DNA of 64,000 nt. Origin: Isoetes taiwanensis (taxonomy: Eukaryota > Streptophyta > Lycopodiopsida > Isoetales > Isoetaceae). Each line of letters begins with the position of its first letter. Within the stretch, counting starts at the first letter, position 1. Of this stretch, positions 11,800 through 23,565 are shown piece after piece. Made by a program: the position numbers and the translations under genes. The notes beneath the pieces are model-generated. The model saw only the letters and a list, made by a program, of their open reading frames with translations. It made no database searches and had not been told where the DNA came from. The stretch covers positions 374,001 to 438,000 of the forward strand of contig JAJEKV010000028.1 in the NCBI GenBank assembly GCA_021234155.1, read 5' to 3'.

Positions 11800-12660
11800 A
11801 GTATAAATTGAAGGCAAATGCTGGATTGGTGTTAAAAGATTAAGGAATGTTAATGTTGGAATTTATACAAATGTTTATGAGCATGGATTATGTCAAAGTG
11901 CCCATAAGCTCAAGTTCAGATTTCTAATGTAAATGCATGAAAGGATCTATGGAATGAGAAGTAGATGAGTAGCTACGTTGCATTCCCTCAAGGTTTTACA
12001 ATTCCCCCAGATGTAGGTAAACATAGTTTTTGTGCGTCAGAAGGGGCGATGGAGGCCATAGCCGGAAGTCTTGAACAAGGGCACTTAAACAAGGGCAAAC
12101 GTAGGGTGCCCAGAACCCTGGCGTCTTCTGCAACGGGAAATTCTAGCAAAGGCTGGATTTGGGTAACAGGGTCGGATTTGCATTTCCCTTAAAGGAAAGA
12201 TGGATAATCTGTTGCTTGTAGCCATTACAAGTAGGCCCAGTCATTTTTGAAACAAAGCCTGATTTGAAAGGTAAACAGGGTCGAAATTGAAGGCTACAGG
12301 GTTGGACAAGGTTTACAGGCAAAGGATGCCTTATGTAAAGATGAACAAAGTCAGATTGAAGGAAAACAGGATCAGATTGCAATGCTTCTTCGCATATCAA
12401 AATTTTTGCCCACTTCGATTTCAGGGGCAGTCTGCCATAGCCGGCCTCAGGGTTTTGTGGCCTTTTTGCATTCCCTGCCTCCCTCCCCTCTCCCGGTGGC
12501 AAGATTCCACTGTCGGATCTTGTGCTGCCGCAAGGCAAGAAGAGGGTTGATTGTTTGTAGAATATAACGTAAACGCATAATGATGCTCACTATGGCAATG
12601 AGATCTGGACTTCTACCATAGTATAATGGGAAGGACTTTTGCCATAGCATACTGTTCAAA
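11800..12660. other. Unassigned DNA, no gene seen
   Basis: Only short overlapping frames are open here (for example minus 12143-12538), without recognised domains. The repeated CAGGGTCGGATTTG / CAGGATCAGATTG phrasing near 12170-12380 suggests internal duplication of a short unit. Confidence 0.4.
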
Positions 12661-12674
12661 AAAAAATTAAAATT

Positions 12675-12785
12675 TATTGTTGTGGTGTGTTATATTGTTA
12701 ATGAATGCCTTTTTTATTTTATTTTTTTATTTTTTTCCAAACCAAAAAAATAGCATCTACCATAACACACCAAAACAAAACAATA
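12675..12785. repeat. Imperfect inverted repeat, MITE-like
   Basis: The left arm (12675-12694, containing TGGTGTGTTAT) pairs with the right arm (12761-12785, containing ATAACACACCA) across an A/T-homopolymer-rich centre. The length and AT content suit a small decayed inverted-repeat element, but I see no clear target duplication. Confidence 0.4.
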
Positions 12786-13140
12786 TATATTTTTTGACAC
12801 TACACATTTTGTAAATGTAACAACATCCATGAAATCTTCAAATTAAGATGCACCAAATAAAAATCGTTTATTATATTGTATCTTGAACATTCAAAACATG
12901 CCAAAAGTTCTATCTCCGAAGTGTTTTCCATTTTGGTAGTTTCATACATGATGGTAATGATACATAATCTCCACTTGTGACGCATATGGATGTAATAACC
13001 ACATCATTGTAGGTACATATTGTTTATTGAGATTTCTTTAAGGGGCACAATTTCAACAAGCCATATAAATGAAAGTGACCTTCTAGCCCTGGATCCAAGA
13101 GATTTTCCGCAATATGAGTTGCATACCACATTGTGTGTGT

Positions 13141-13400
13141 AAATAGAAAAGGAACTTGAGTTGATCTGCCAATTTGTCAAAGACTTCCTGTGCCTCTGTA
13201 AAACAGCAGCATTTGACATACATATCAATCAATGCGCTTGCAACAAAGGGATGTCTTTCAAAGCCCCTTTGTATAGTGTCTCCTACATTGCTACGGGCTT
13301 GTCAAAAACTTCTTTCGCTTCTGCAAGCAAACCACATTTGAATACATGCCAACTAAACTGCTATCGATAAAAGGATGGCTTTCTATTCCCATTTTTGCAA
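13141..13400 (-). pseudogene. PPR protein fragment, broken
   Basis: Pentatricopeptide-repeat proteins bind organellar RNA in plants. Two consecutive repeat units are readable on the minus strand. The first (13270-13400) has SHPFIDSSLVGMYS, then a one-base frameshift, then LLAEAKEVFDK and a stop. The second (13141-13265) has RHPFVASALIDMYVKC followed by EAQEVFDKL. The phrases GMYS, DMYVKC and EVFDK at about 35-residue spacing are typical of plant PLS-type PPR proteins. Nothing upstream or downstream extends the array. It belongs to a cluster of same-strand gene fragments reaching 17.6 kb. Confidence 0.75.
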
Positions 13401-13406
13401 GGTCTC

Positions 13407-13604
13407 CTAAAAATACAATTTTGATAACTCTATGCAGATTGGGAAGCACATGCCTTGGTCCAATACTTTCACACCTAAGTAGTTCACAATCTGCTCTAGG
13501 TCCTTCTTTAACAAGAGAACAGCATAAGCAGCTCTTGTAGGATCATGACCAGCCGAGTAAAGGGGAAACTGAACTTGTGTTGTGGGATTCTCAGATGGGA
13601 GCAA
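13407..13604 (-). other. Short open segment, possible exon, unidentified
   Basis: A 65-codon minus-strand frame with natural-looking composition, including TRAAYAVLLLKKDLEQIVNY. It directly precedes the PPR fragment in transcription order but does not look like a PPR repeat. It may be an exon of another captured gene. I cannot assign a family. Confidence 0.3.
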
Positions 13605-13921
13605 TATTGCACCAGTGTTTTACCCTATCAGATCCTTTTAAGGAGAGAATACTGAATAAATTTATGTGATGCATCAAACCTCATTCTCTTTCTCTAAGAC
13701 CTGAACTCTAAACTAAAAAGAAAGAAAGACAGAATTAAATTAATCGTTGTCTGGCTTGAGCTTCATAGCTTAAATGCCCATAGCTTAAACTGTTCTGTAG
13801 TAATAACAGCTTTGAAAAAAAAGATTTGAATGTTTTAACTGCTCCCTGACAAAACGTACCTGAGTATCCCTGGATGCTAGTTTGGGTCTTGGTGATCCTG
13901 AGTTATGAACATATAAAGTTG

Positions 13922-14164
13922 CTATGCTGATAGGTACTTTCTAATCTTGAAATAAATGAAGCATCCCTGACAGTTGTATGCCTGTTGCAAGTGAGTCCTG
14001 ATGCACAAGGCTTTTATTTCCGCTTCTATATGGCTGAGATTGCCATTGTCCCATGTAATTACATTGCTGCCAAACAAAGAAGTATAACTTGTTATTGACC
14101 TTAGGTTATTCCCAACATAATCAGCATCATCAGTATCTAATGTGCAAGCATGCTGCCATATCAT
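13922..14164 (-). pseudogene. Ty1/copia RNase H relic
   Basis: This 80-codon minus-strand frame matches the end of the copia polyprotein RNase H domain. DTDDADYVG corresponds to the family's DADYAG block, SITSYTSLFG to the K/S-TSGY-FLG stretch, and LSHIEAEIKAL to the SSTEAEY-AL stretch. The catalytic Asp/Glu pattern is recognisable, but the protein is truncated at both ends, and neighbouring sequence shows no integrase, reverse transcriptase or LTR. It is an isolated fragment between the PPR and RecA pieces. Confidence 0.7.
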
Positions 14165-14568
14165 GCAATGCTGGATGAATGGGCTTATTTGACTTATTGC
14201 AACGATAATATCATGCTAGATAATTGTGACTTTTTTGAAAGTTGTCGGAGTTGTATTTCTACTCCTACGTGGTAGTGTATCTATTTAATATGATCTTAAC
14301 CTGTTGGATTATCTCAAAAGCATATCCAATCATATCATAAACATATGACAACACAGCAATGATTTGTGTTATCAGTAAAGCAATAACCTATGCTTTGAAA
14401 TATAACTGCCGTTGCAATCAAGTGCCAGCCTTATAAGCTTCTTGAAGTTTGCATACAAATTCTTCTATAAAACTTTTCACTGTACTGTCCAAGTGCGCTG
14501 AGGTCTCCTTGGCAGTTAATCTTGCAACCAAGTGCCTTGTTATATTTCTGCTTAATATTACCAAGAGG

Positions 14569-15119
14569 TTGGTTTATAAAGATTAAAAGATTAGAATGGT
14601 CTGTGAGCATGCTAGAGAATGTGTCAACTTGCTCAATGCTTGACTCATCAAGCCTGCTAATACAGCCATATGAGAATCACTCATTTCTCCCTCAAGCTCC
14701 ATCCGGGGAACTAAAGCAGCAACCAACAGCTTTTAAACTATTAAGCTGTAGTAGAGACTATTCATTTCTCTCATTGTTACGAAAGCTTCTTATATTGTCT
14801 ATCATAGATGTCGGTCACAGATAATGCCTTCTCTCCACAATTAGACTGGGCAACAAGCAAATTATTGGTTTGTACATCAATTGCTTTTGCCAATGATGAA
14901 TCAAGTGCATGTTCCACATCAATAAAAACACAAACATCTGAAGGTATATATGCTTATAGATGGTTAGATGCACAACTCTTTTGATCAGCAAACATGTTAA
15001 AAATATCATGAAGGTCATTAGTAGCAACATACCGCATTTCTTTTGAGCTTCTGCAAGACATGGAGGCCAAGAGTAGTTTTTCCAGATGCTTCAGGCCCAT
15101 AAATTTCAATAACACATCC
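14569..15119 (-). pseudogene. recA-like: RecA recombinase gene fragment with introns
   Basis: RecA is the strand-exchange recombinase; plants carry nuclear genes for organelle-targeted copies. Three exon-like blocks are readable. Block one (15119-15033) holds the Walker A region IEIYGPEASGKTTLGLHV and is flanked by CTGCAG and GTATGT splice-like signals. Block two (about 14938-14800) holds VCVFIDVEHALD and NLLVAQSNCGEKAL. Block three (about 14725-14569) holds [28 protein letters not shown] and IFINQ. Canonical GT-AG joining of blocks one and two leaves a one-base frame mismatch. Block three carries a short duplication before IFINQ and loses the following RMKIG stretch. N- and C-terminal parts are absent. 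Retained introns argue against a retrocopy. Confidence 0.85.
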
Positions 15120-15740
15120 CTGCAGAACATGAACATGAAACATTGCAACTGATGCAAGCATCTAAATTATTGAATCAGGCACAAGATGGATATGCCTGAC
15201 AATAATCAAAGACAACAAATAATTCAAGTGTAAGAAAAGAAAAAGGGCAAATAATCGCTCTAGAAAAAAGCCATGGTAATAGCTCGCATCAAATGCCAAA
15301 TAACCAGTAAAGATCTGGTGAACTGCTACATAAATACAGTCCTCGAAAACGTTGAAATGAGTCTCAATGCTAAGCCGAACGTGTTGCATAAAACAGGGGA
15401 TAAGATTAACAGATTAAAATGTTGGGCATAAAATATGATCTGATTATTCAAAAAGAGCTTATCTGGCCGAAATTGCTTGGTAGCTTGATAATTTGTTCAG
15501 CCATTCGTCGATATCTGAAGCTCTCCTGTGTTTTCTCACAAAAGTGAGGATTATCCTGCATGTGAAAACAGCTGGAGCTCAATCTTGCTTGAAGCTTTGA
15601 CGGAATAGGTTTCAGGGATGACGAAATAGATTTTAGGGAAGAAGTTGCATGCTAAATGTTTGTTTATGGCTTCAAAACGCCCAATGAACTAAAACACAAC
15701 CTTTCCAACTGCTTTTTCTTTTGAAAATGCCCACATGGTT
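15120..15740. other. No gene recognised; probable intron or flank of RecA fragment
   Basis: Upstream of the RecA Walker A block I looked for the preceding ALG-GGLP-type block and did not find it. Open frames (15162-15389 minus) are AT-rich and Leu/Phe-rich, as expected of intron sequence. Confidence 0.4.
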
Positions 15741-15901
15741 TCAACAGAGGCTTGCCTGTATAAAATCTGGCAAATTCTGGTAGAAGCTGCTTCCCAATTG
15801 TAATTGAGCAATCATCTCAATCGCCAGAATTCTACCAGAATTTCTACACCTGCAGCTTCTACCAGAATTTGCCAGATTTTATACAGGCAAGCCTCTGTTG
15901 A
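15741..15901. repeat. Perfect 50-bp inverted repeat with 61-bp loop
   Basis: The left arm (15741-15790) and right arm (15852-15901) are exact reverse complements over 50 bases, starting TCAACAGAGGCTTGCC and ending TAGAAGCTGC. The 61-bp loop contains a further copy of part of the arm (AATTCTACCAGAATTTC). No coding sequence is present. It could be a small foldback element or a recent inverted duplication lying between the RecA and biotin-synthase fragments. Confidence 0.95.
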
Positions 15902-16072
15902 TCCTAATTACCGCTTGTCCTAATTACCAGCGTCACATGCAGTATGCTACTTTGCGATATACATTCGTAGTATCCCGGATGCAATCTCCAAGTTGCTGCA
16001 TCTCAAAAAAACAATTATATCTTGACATCAGTCATGGAAACAGCTCGCTGAACATCCCATACCATTCCCCTT

Positions 16073-16650
16073 GCTGTCAAACCAGTCTCTTTCAACTGCT
16101 CTGCTGGTCGTTTCTCTAGCATTCCAAGAGTACAGCAAACCTCCATGCCCATGCCCCTGCAAGAAGTTGATTGACAGAAAACAAAGAGTCAAAATGCATG
16201 TTGAGAAAAACCAAAATCAAGAAAAGCTTGCTCTCACTTATCTACACATTATCACCAGCACCTTTAAATTGTCTAGCAAGTTTAGTTACCTAATTTCTTT
16301 TACATGATTTAGGATTTGATTGAAATTAGTCTTTCTCCCTGTTGTTTATCGCTAAGTTGCCCCCATGCAAAACCCTGTACTTCCTGCCTCTTTAGCCTGT
16401 ATTGACACATCTAGACATTTCTGCAATTGATTATCCACACACTTTAATCAAAGCTTAAAACAAAATTGATACCTTCTTTGCTACTTCTTCCTCTTGTTGC
16501 AGAAGCTTTTGACCTTTTACATCTGTGTTATATTTGGAAAACTGAGGACAATATGCACAATGTTCTGAGCACCCACCAATTTTAACAGACATCAAAGTGC
16601 ATTATTGAACCTCCCAAAACTTATGCGCATGTCGATTGAACCGAGCTCAG
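16073..16650 (-). pseudogene. BIO2: Biotin synthase (BIO2/BioB) gene fragment with introns
   Basis: Biotin synthase is a mitochondrial radical-SAM enzyme inserting sulfur into dethiobiotin. Three exons are readable on the minus strand. Exon one (about 16645-16473) has NRHAHKFWEVQ, an in-frame TAA where the family has Gln, then [14 protein letters not shown] with the CxxxCxxC cluster motif, and ends at a GT donor. Exon two (about 16402-16290) has AKEAGSTGFCMGA, a TAG in place of the conserved Trp and a nearby TAA, then GRKTNFNQIL and VKEIR. Exon three (about 16157-16073) has GMGMEVCCTLGMLEK. The exon two-three junction is in frame with intact splice sites (phase 2). Everything after the GLTA block is missing. 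Stops in two exons make it a pseudogene. Retained introns show a DNA-level copy. Confidence 0.92.
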
Positions 16651-17374
16651 ATTGCATGTGAGCACAGCACAAAGTAGAATCAAGTAAGGCACACAAAATA
16701 CAACCGATGTAATCTTCACTGTCAATTAAAGTACACAAAATACAACTAAACTTGAATGAAAATTATCTGTGAAAAAGCTCGTTGCAAAATAACCGACAAA
16801 CCATCCTCTTTATGCTGACCTCAATGAGGAGAGAATGAAAAATCTTACAAATGTCTTTGCAAGAAAGCTTACACTTACTATAATGCCCAAGTATGGGTGC
16901 ATGATGGAAGAGTATCATCAAATTCAAGGATAATAGCAACAATGTATTTGTTTTCAAATACAACGGAGGATTCATTAACTGATAATGAGTTTGACCAGAT
17001 TACTAATATGATAAGACACCATGGAATTATTTAAGGGAAGTTTGGTCCATATATCTTGAGAGCTATTAACAAAACACCACTACATGGTAAGCTTTACTCA
17101 GATACAGTCTTGTTCTACTAATGCCTGCCACTTTCTTTGTTTAATGCATAAGCCCACAGGTGGAGGCAGGCAGTGCCAAGGAATACATGGAGCAGCTTTG
17201 GTTGGGATTGTAGGCCTGGTAGCCGCAATTCCTATTATACTTGGTATCCCTGATGCAGCAAAAAGTGCAGGATGAAGGGATGCCCTAAAGACCCAAATTT
17301 GGCATTTTGAAAAGGAGCAAATTACAGAGGAAGCAGCAGAAGAGAGAGCCACAAAGAGATATTCTTTCATTTAC

Positions 17375-17465
17375 CTGGTGGATGAGGCGTCTCACGCATG
17401 TTGTCATAAATGGCAGCTCCGTCAAATGGGATGACCATTTTTCCAAATTTGTCTCTCCAAGTTGT
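17375..17465 (-). other. Intact exon-like block of unidentified gene
   Basis: Flanked by an AG acceptor and a GT donor (CACCAG/GTAAATG), this 91-bp minus-strand block reads without stops and contains WRDKFGKMVIPFDGAAIYDN followed by MRETPHPP. Composition and splice signals look like a real exon. A second candidate block (about 17640-17545, containing RETVEVELLDEALRCKPF) lies upstream but does not join in frame. I do not recognise the family. It fits the run of captured or duplicated gene fragments on this strand. Confidence 0.45.
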
Positions 17466-17659
17466 CTGCGTGAGAACCACCGTTTAGTTGAAATATCACC
17501 CTTTACTTGGGAGAAGCAAAATGCAAAGGTTTCCAAAGCTTACCATTTTGGCATCGGAAGGGCTTGCATCTGAGTGCCTCATCCAACAGCTCTACTTCCA
17601 CAGTTTCTCGATCCCAAGCTCTAGGCCCAACCATCGATTGTCAATGCAAAAAATCTGAT

Positions 17660-19119
17660 GAACATGAGGCTTGATAAATGCCTGTAAAAATGGAAAGCGA
17701 TGTCTTAGTCATTCCTTTTTTGCGGAAAAAGGTTGCCAGATTAAGGCCGAATGTAAGGATCATGCGAGGAGCACTACCTGAGAAGACTGTGGTAGAATAA
17801 GCTACGTTTATGCAAGCGTCTGCATGTAGAGGGAAGGACGGGCTGTGGGAAAAACAGGAAAAGGGAACCGTAAATCGAAGGGATGAAATTAAAGTAAAAA
17901 CTTTAAGGGTTAAGATTGCGCACAGACTATCACAAAACGCCTTTATTATTATATATAGATAGATAGATATACATACTTACCTCAAAAAAAAAAGGGGGGG
18001 ACGGAAAAAAAAAATTCATATGTAATTTTGACTTTGACTTTTTATCTTGACTTGACGCGCTATATTGGCTTCACCTCATAGATTGGCTTCGATAGGACTA
18101 TATGGTTTGACTTTCACTTTTGAAGTATGTTTTCATGGGTTGGCCAGCACATGCGTTCCCTATATGCGACTTGATACAAACCTTAAATATGAGTTTGGCT
18201 ATACATTTGTTTTTAACTTTGTGTTTGAGTTTCACTTTGGAATTGACTTTAACATTTTGGAAATGATTTTTGACGGATAGGTCCATACAGTATTTGAATT
18301 TCACTTTCTTTTTTATTCTTATATTAGAGTTTCATCCTACTTTTGGAGCTGATTTTTTGCAATCGAGTCGATATAGTTCTTACATATGATTTTCTTTGTG
18401 TTTGACTTTCCATTTGAACTTTTTTGCTTTTGCAGTTAATTTTAATAGGACTCGGTTATCTAGATTTCCTAATGAGATAGAGTCCCTTGCAAAATCTTAA
18501 TGAATCGACCCGTATGGCATAAGAACTATTTTGGACAACAATTTCACTCAGTTGAATAGACAATGATCGGCATCATACAATCCTTAAATAATCGTTAAGT
18601 TTTTTATTTAACTGCTATTTTACATGTTGCAAAATGGGCATTGACATGCACTTTTTTTGCCAGGCTTCATTTGGGTTGTTATTTGAGATTGCATTCTCAG
18701 TTTAATGCTTGATTTATTTTGTGGGTTATTCAAGTATTTATATCCCATTTCGCTCAGATTCAACTCTATTTTGTCTTAATTTTAAGTGATGCACATTTTG
18801 CTAGTGACTAGGGTTAAGTGATTTTGGATTATCAACTAGGGTTTATGCTTCATGGGATTTAATATTGGCAGTTCAATGGTAAAGAAAAGCAAGCACTAAG
18901 TTAAAGTACTAACTCATGCATTTAGTTGTAGCATACAATCAGAGTATATGTGGTATATTTTAACCCAAATTTGGAGCAAATTACCAATTATTATCATGAA
19001 GGATCTCCAATTATTATAAAAAATGTACATATTTCATTTCCCTTTCATATGCACCACTACACTTTGTAGAAATTCAAAAACATGGAATTTAGTTAATCTG
19101 GTAGAATGTCAAAGGAATG
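17660..19119. other. No gene; degenerate TTTGACTTT-type repeats
   Basis: A short (TAGA)n stretch lies near 17955. From about 18020 to 18430 the phrases TTTGACTTT, TTTCACTTT and TTGACTTG recur, giving Phe/Thr-rich spurious frames. The remainder to 19119 is AT-rich and featureless to my reading. Confidence 0.5.
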
Positions 19120-19659
19120 TTGCATAATCATGGGAAAGGTCCTTTGCAAAGCAATAACATCCGAAGTGAAGTGGAGTTCCACTGAGCTGAATGAATGAAA
19201 ATACAATGACCCATAGGGGTACCCACAATGAAGCCCCAACATGAGTGAATATAAGTGAAAAAATTCAACAATGACCTCAGCCACATAACTAGCTCAAAAC
19301 ATATAGCTAGGCCCATGACCCACAAAGTTCCCGAACCCAAAACCGCATCCAAAGCCCGTCAAGTCAGAATTGACCAGACAAAAGCTGCACCTCGGCCCGC
19401 AACCCTCAAGTATCGACTCCCAACCTCCACCCCATCAAGAAGGGGTAGAAGTGAAAAACTGCAACCGCAGCCACCTCGGAACTGCTACCACCCTAGTGTC
19501 AAGAAAGAGGATCACGCCAAACTGCAAAACACAATCATACAGATAGTTAATGTGAAAAGGTTAGGAGCCCTATGGCCAAGCATGCATCGTGCTCGAAAAA
19601 GCAAGCAGAGCACAAGAATCTGACGAGAAAAAATAGCAGAATAGAGAAATTATAAAGAA

Positions 19660-20250
<591 letters not shown>

Positions 20251-20489
20251 GAAATGAAATGAAATGAAATATATTATTCCGTCTTCGAGACCACCAGGTC
20301 TATGAGACGTTTACAAGTTACATTCAAAATTATAAAACAAGTCATCCGGTCGTCTTTCGAGAGAGTAACACCTTTGGGCTCCTCTATCTCAATCTCGTAC
20401 CTTCCGATTTTTCAAACAAGCATCTCTATGTTTAAGAATGTCAACAATATATCCCCGATGGATGCCCCCGGATACCGAAAAAGAACTCC

Positions 20490-21275
20490 TCAAAGGGAGG
20501 TAGCACCGATCCCATGTATGACTCTTAAGTCTGAATAAGCACGGCAACAAAGTAAGATATGAGCCTCATCCTCCACCACACCGTCAATACACAAGTGACA
20601 ATGTCTAAGATCATGGCGATGTCCGCCCATCTCCCTACCTCCACACCAAGATGGTGCGAGCTTAACGGATCCTCGCAATTGCTTGCCTATGCTTCATAGA
20701 TATGGGTTCACTAAGATCTTTGCTTATTTTGCCTTCAATGTGGGATTCATCCGAGTCGATAGTACTCTTTCTTCACGGTGGCGTACTCCATGTCTTAGTG
20801 AGAACACTCTTAGAACCCATCCCTCGATATCTTCCCGATTCATCGCAATTCGTGAATATCCATCCCCATTTCACCCGACCATCTACTAATATCCGCATAC
20901 CAACCTTTGTCACTACTCTCTGCTGCGGCAATTCTTGGCAAGCTATTCACGGGCATATCATATAAAACCTTATGCGGATAACGTAAGGTTTTGCAAAGAG
21001 CTTCAGCTTCAAGGGGTATCATCCCCACTCTCCTAACATCATATCATATGGCGTTTGCATTTTAGTGCCCAGTTCCATGTGAAAAAATTTCTTTTGTATT
21101 TTTCCACCTTTTTCCACCCATCATTAGCGAGGCCTGGTCCCCAGGCTTCACAACCATACAGTATAACCGTTTGTACCAATACTTTAAAGAGCATGCGTTT
21201 CATTTCAAAGTTCCAAATGTCAGCATTCACACACCTTCTCTGCATTGCATATAGTGCCTTTAAGCCCGCACTCAC
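20490..21275 (-). pseudogene. LINE-3 ORF2 C-terminal region, broken
   Basis: Downstream of the reverse transcriptase, minus-strand frames continue the polyprotein. At 21275-21039 there is YAMQRRCVNADIW and LVQTVILYGCEAWG, a thumb-region phrase common in such LINEs. A segment follows at 21028-20840. At 20678-20490 there is a Cys/His block, CHLCIDGVVEDEAHILLCC, resembling the C-terminal zinc finger of LINE ORF2. Frameshifts separate the three. Confidence 0.7.
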
Positions 21276-21301
21276 TCTATGTTCGACCGCTTTGATTCCA
21301 A

Positions 21302-23236
21302 TTAGGACTTTTGTCTGATCAAACCCAGATACTTATAGCTTTCAACGACCTCAACTTGCTTACCCTTGTAAAATAGCCGCACATGATCTGTTTTATTCGC
21401 TCCAAAAACAACAGCCTTAGTCTTTTCCAGATTCACCTGCATACTTTTAGCATCACAAAAACCGGCAAGCACATCCAAATGTCTTTGCATCCCCTGTATG
21501 CTCCGAGATAGCAACACAATATCATCAGCATATAGCAAGAGCATAAGTACATACCCATTCAAGGATGTACCATCCCCTCCATGTGCTCTTATCCACCCCT
21601 CCAGCTGATCTATGAACAATCCAAACAAGGTAGGCGACAAAGGACACCCCTGTTTGACTCCCATATTACTCTCTACTACATCATCACACATTCCAACAAA
21701 AGGGAAAGAGAGTTGCACGAGTACTTTTTTATAAAGAACACTTACCGCATGCCTAAGCCCCATCGGGATGCCCAAATCTACCATCCTATGCCACAGATTT
21801 TGCCTATTCACCATGTCAAAGGCCTTGCTGAAATCCACAAATACAGCATACAAAGGTTTCCTTTTTCCCACCACTGAATCCATCATAGCACGAAGGGTGA
21901 CCAAATGGTCAGTTGTAGACTTTTTAGGTCTAAAGCCCGCTTGGCCTATTGCTCTAGCATTGTGACCCTCTGCCCAGTTGCTTATCTTGCCCTCAAGTAT
22001 AGAGGCATACAATTTTGCGTAAAGGCTGCCAACCATAATGGTACGGTAGTTACCTGGATCAGATGCATCCCCTGACTTGTGCAATGGCACACATTAGAGG
22101 TAATTTGAGATCACATGTTGTCCCATTAAGGGATGCTTAAAAAGCCACATCAGCTTTTTAAACTGTCCAATAAGAGAAGAGCTCCAGTGTATTTTATTCC
22201 AGTATTATGTGGCAGCAGTAATTAATGCAGTTCTAACTAACTTTTGCAGTGTCATTTTTCTACTATAACTTTTGATCAAAAACTCCGATTCGAACACTAT
22301 TTGTGGCAATGGATTCGTCTCCTCAAGATCTTTCTAATGACAACCCATTGTTATATCTTTTGGGATGTAAATATATAAGAAAAGAGCAAAAAACCATATT
22401 TTTTAAGGTTAACACATATGGCTTGTATTGAAATACATCATAACCATATATCACTTGAAAGATCTTTTCATTCTGCATCTAATGCAACAAACGCCGCATC
22501 ATTTTCATGAGTAGATCAAAAGTTATAGGGAAAAAATGACAGCAATGAAGTTGTTAATGCTGCATTAATTGCAGTTTGATGTAGAGTACTCATTCTATTG
22601 GAGGATTCTTATGGGGACAAAAGGAGATCTCAAATTACCTCTAATGACCCTATTAACCTGCCAGGCCCTAGGAAACCCATCTCTCAAAGCCATATTGAAC
22701 ATGTCGACCAGCCTATTCGTAACCGCTTCTCCAGCCCACTTAAGCATTTCGGCCTTAAGGCCACAAGCATCTGCCGCTTTGCCATTAGCAAGTCTCTTGA
22801 GTCCCACCTGAACATCCTCCAGAGTAAAGGTAAGCATATCATCCATCTCACATGTCTCTTCGGCCATCTTATCCTCAACTCCATGGACATGGTATAAATT
22901 GCGTACATGCTCCATTAGTGCCTCCGCTTGCAACACATTACCCCCATGCTTCAAGGGTTTAAGCCTATTCCAAAATTTCTTTGGATCAACCAACAGTTCT
23001 TCCACCATTCGCCTATGTTTACGATGTAAATATGCCTTCTTCTTATTTTTGACCAGCTTGGTATACACTTTCCTTTCATGTACTTTAGCTGCCCCTTGTG
23101 CTGCTCTAAATTTTTGCCTCTGCTGTTTACATTCCATGTCAAACCACCCATTACATGGCAGCCCCCTCCGTTGCCGATGGGATACAAAACATTCATTCGC
23201 TGATTCAAGCAAAACCCTAGACAACGCCTCACTCAT
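21302..23236 (-). pseudogene. LINE-3 reverse transcriptase, split by an insertion
   Basis: The upstream half (23236-22647) has ECKQQRQKFRAAQGAAK, DPKKFWNRLKPLK and NGKAADACGLKAEMLKWAG, which are the linker and first RT blocks. It is interrupted by the inverted-repeat element at 22646-22092. The downstream half (22090-21302) has PLHKSGDASDPGNYR, FRPKKSTTDHLVTLRA, the motif A text YAVFVDFSKAFDMVNR, NMGVKQGCPLSPTLF, and the catalytic LLYADDIVLLSRS with both aspartates. Both halves lie in the same frame once the insertion is discounted. Without the insertion the RT core would be nearly continuous, so it looks younger than the RTs of LINE-1 and LINE-2. Confidence 0.85.
22092..22646. mobile_element. 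555-bp inverted-repeat (MITE/foldback) element
   Basis: Terminal arms 22092-22112 and 22626-22646 are perfect reverse complements over 21 bp, beginning CATTAGAGGTAA. Imperfect complementarity continues inward: GTTGTCCCATTAA pairs with TTATGGGGACAA, and CTATAACTTTTGATC near 22262 pairs with GATCAAAAGTTATAG near 22512, so much of the element folds on itself. It is AT-rich, has no transposase, and interrupts the LINE-3 reverse transcriptase, which resumes in frame on the far side. A target duplication is not clear. Confidence 0.85.
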
Positions 23237-23239
23237 ATC

Positions 23240-23375
<136 letters not shown>

Positions 23376-23565
23376 TAGGCCCTGGGGTCCCCGCCCCTAG
23401 GTGCCTCCGTGGGTTTACAAGTCTTTGGAAAATTGCAGAGGTCACCAGCCACAAAGATATAGAAGGGAAGAGTCGATCCAGCCCTCTCTAGGTGGAGCGA
23501 GAAGATTTCAACAGATGTTAAGACGAGCCGACACCAGGTGACTAGACTCAGAGGAGGGAGGGAGG

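Noticed and set aside
17084-17275. Plus-strand hydrophobic frame ending with a Gly/Ala/Ile-rich segment (GIVGLVAAIPIILGIP)
   Set aside because: It could suggest a membrane helix, but it is short, lacks a partner exon or known family, and lies within the minus-strand fragment cluster. Not enough support.
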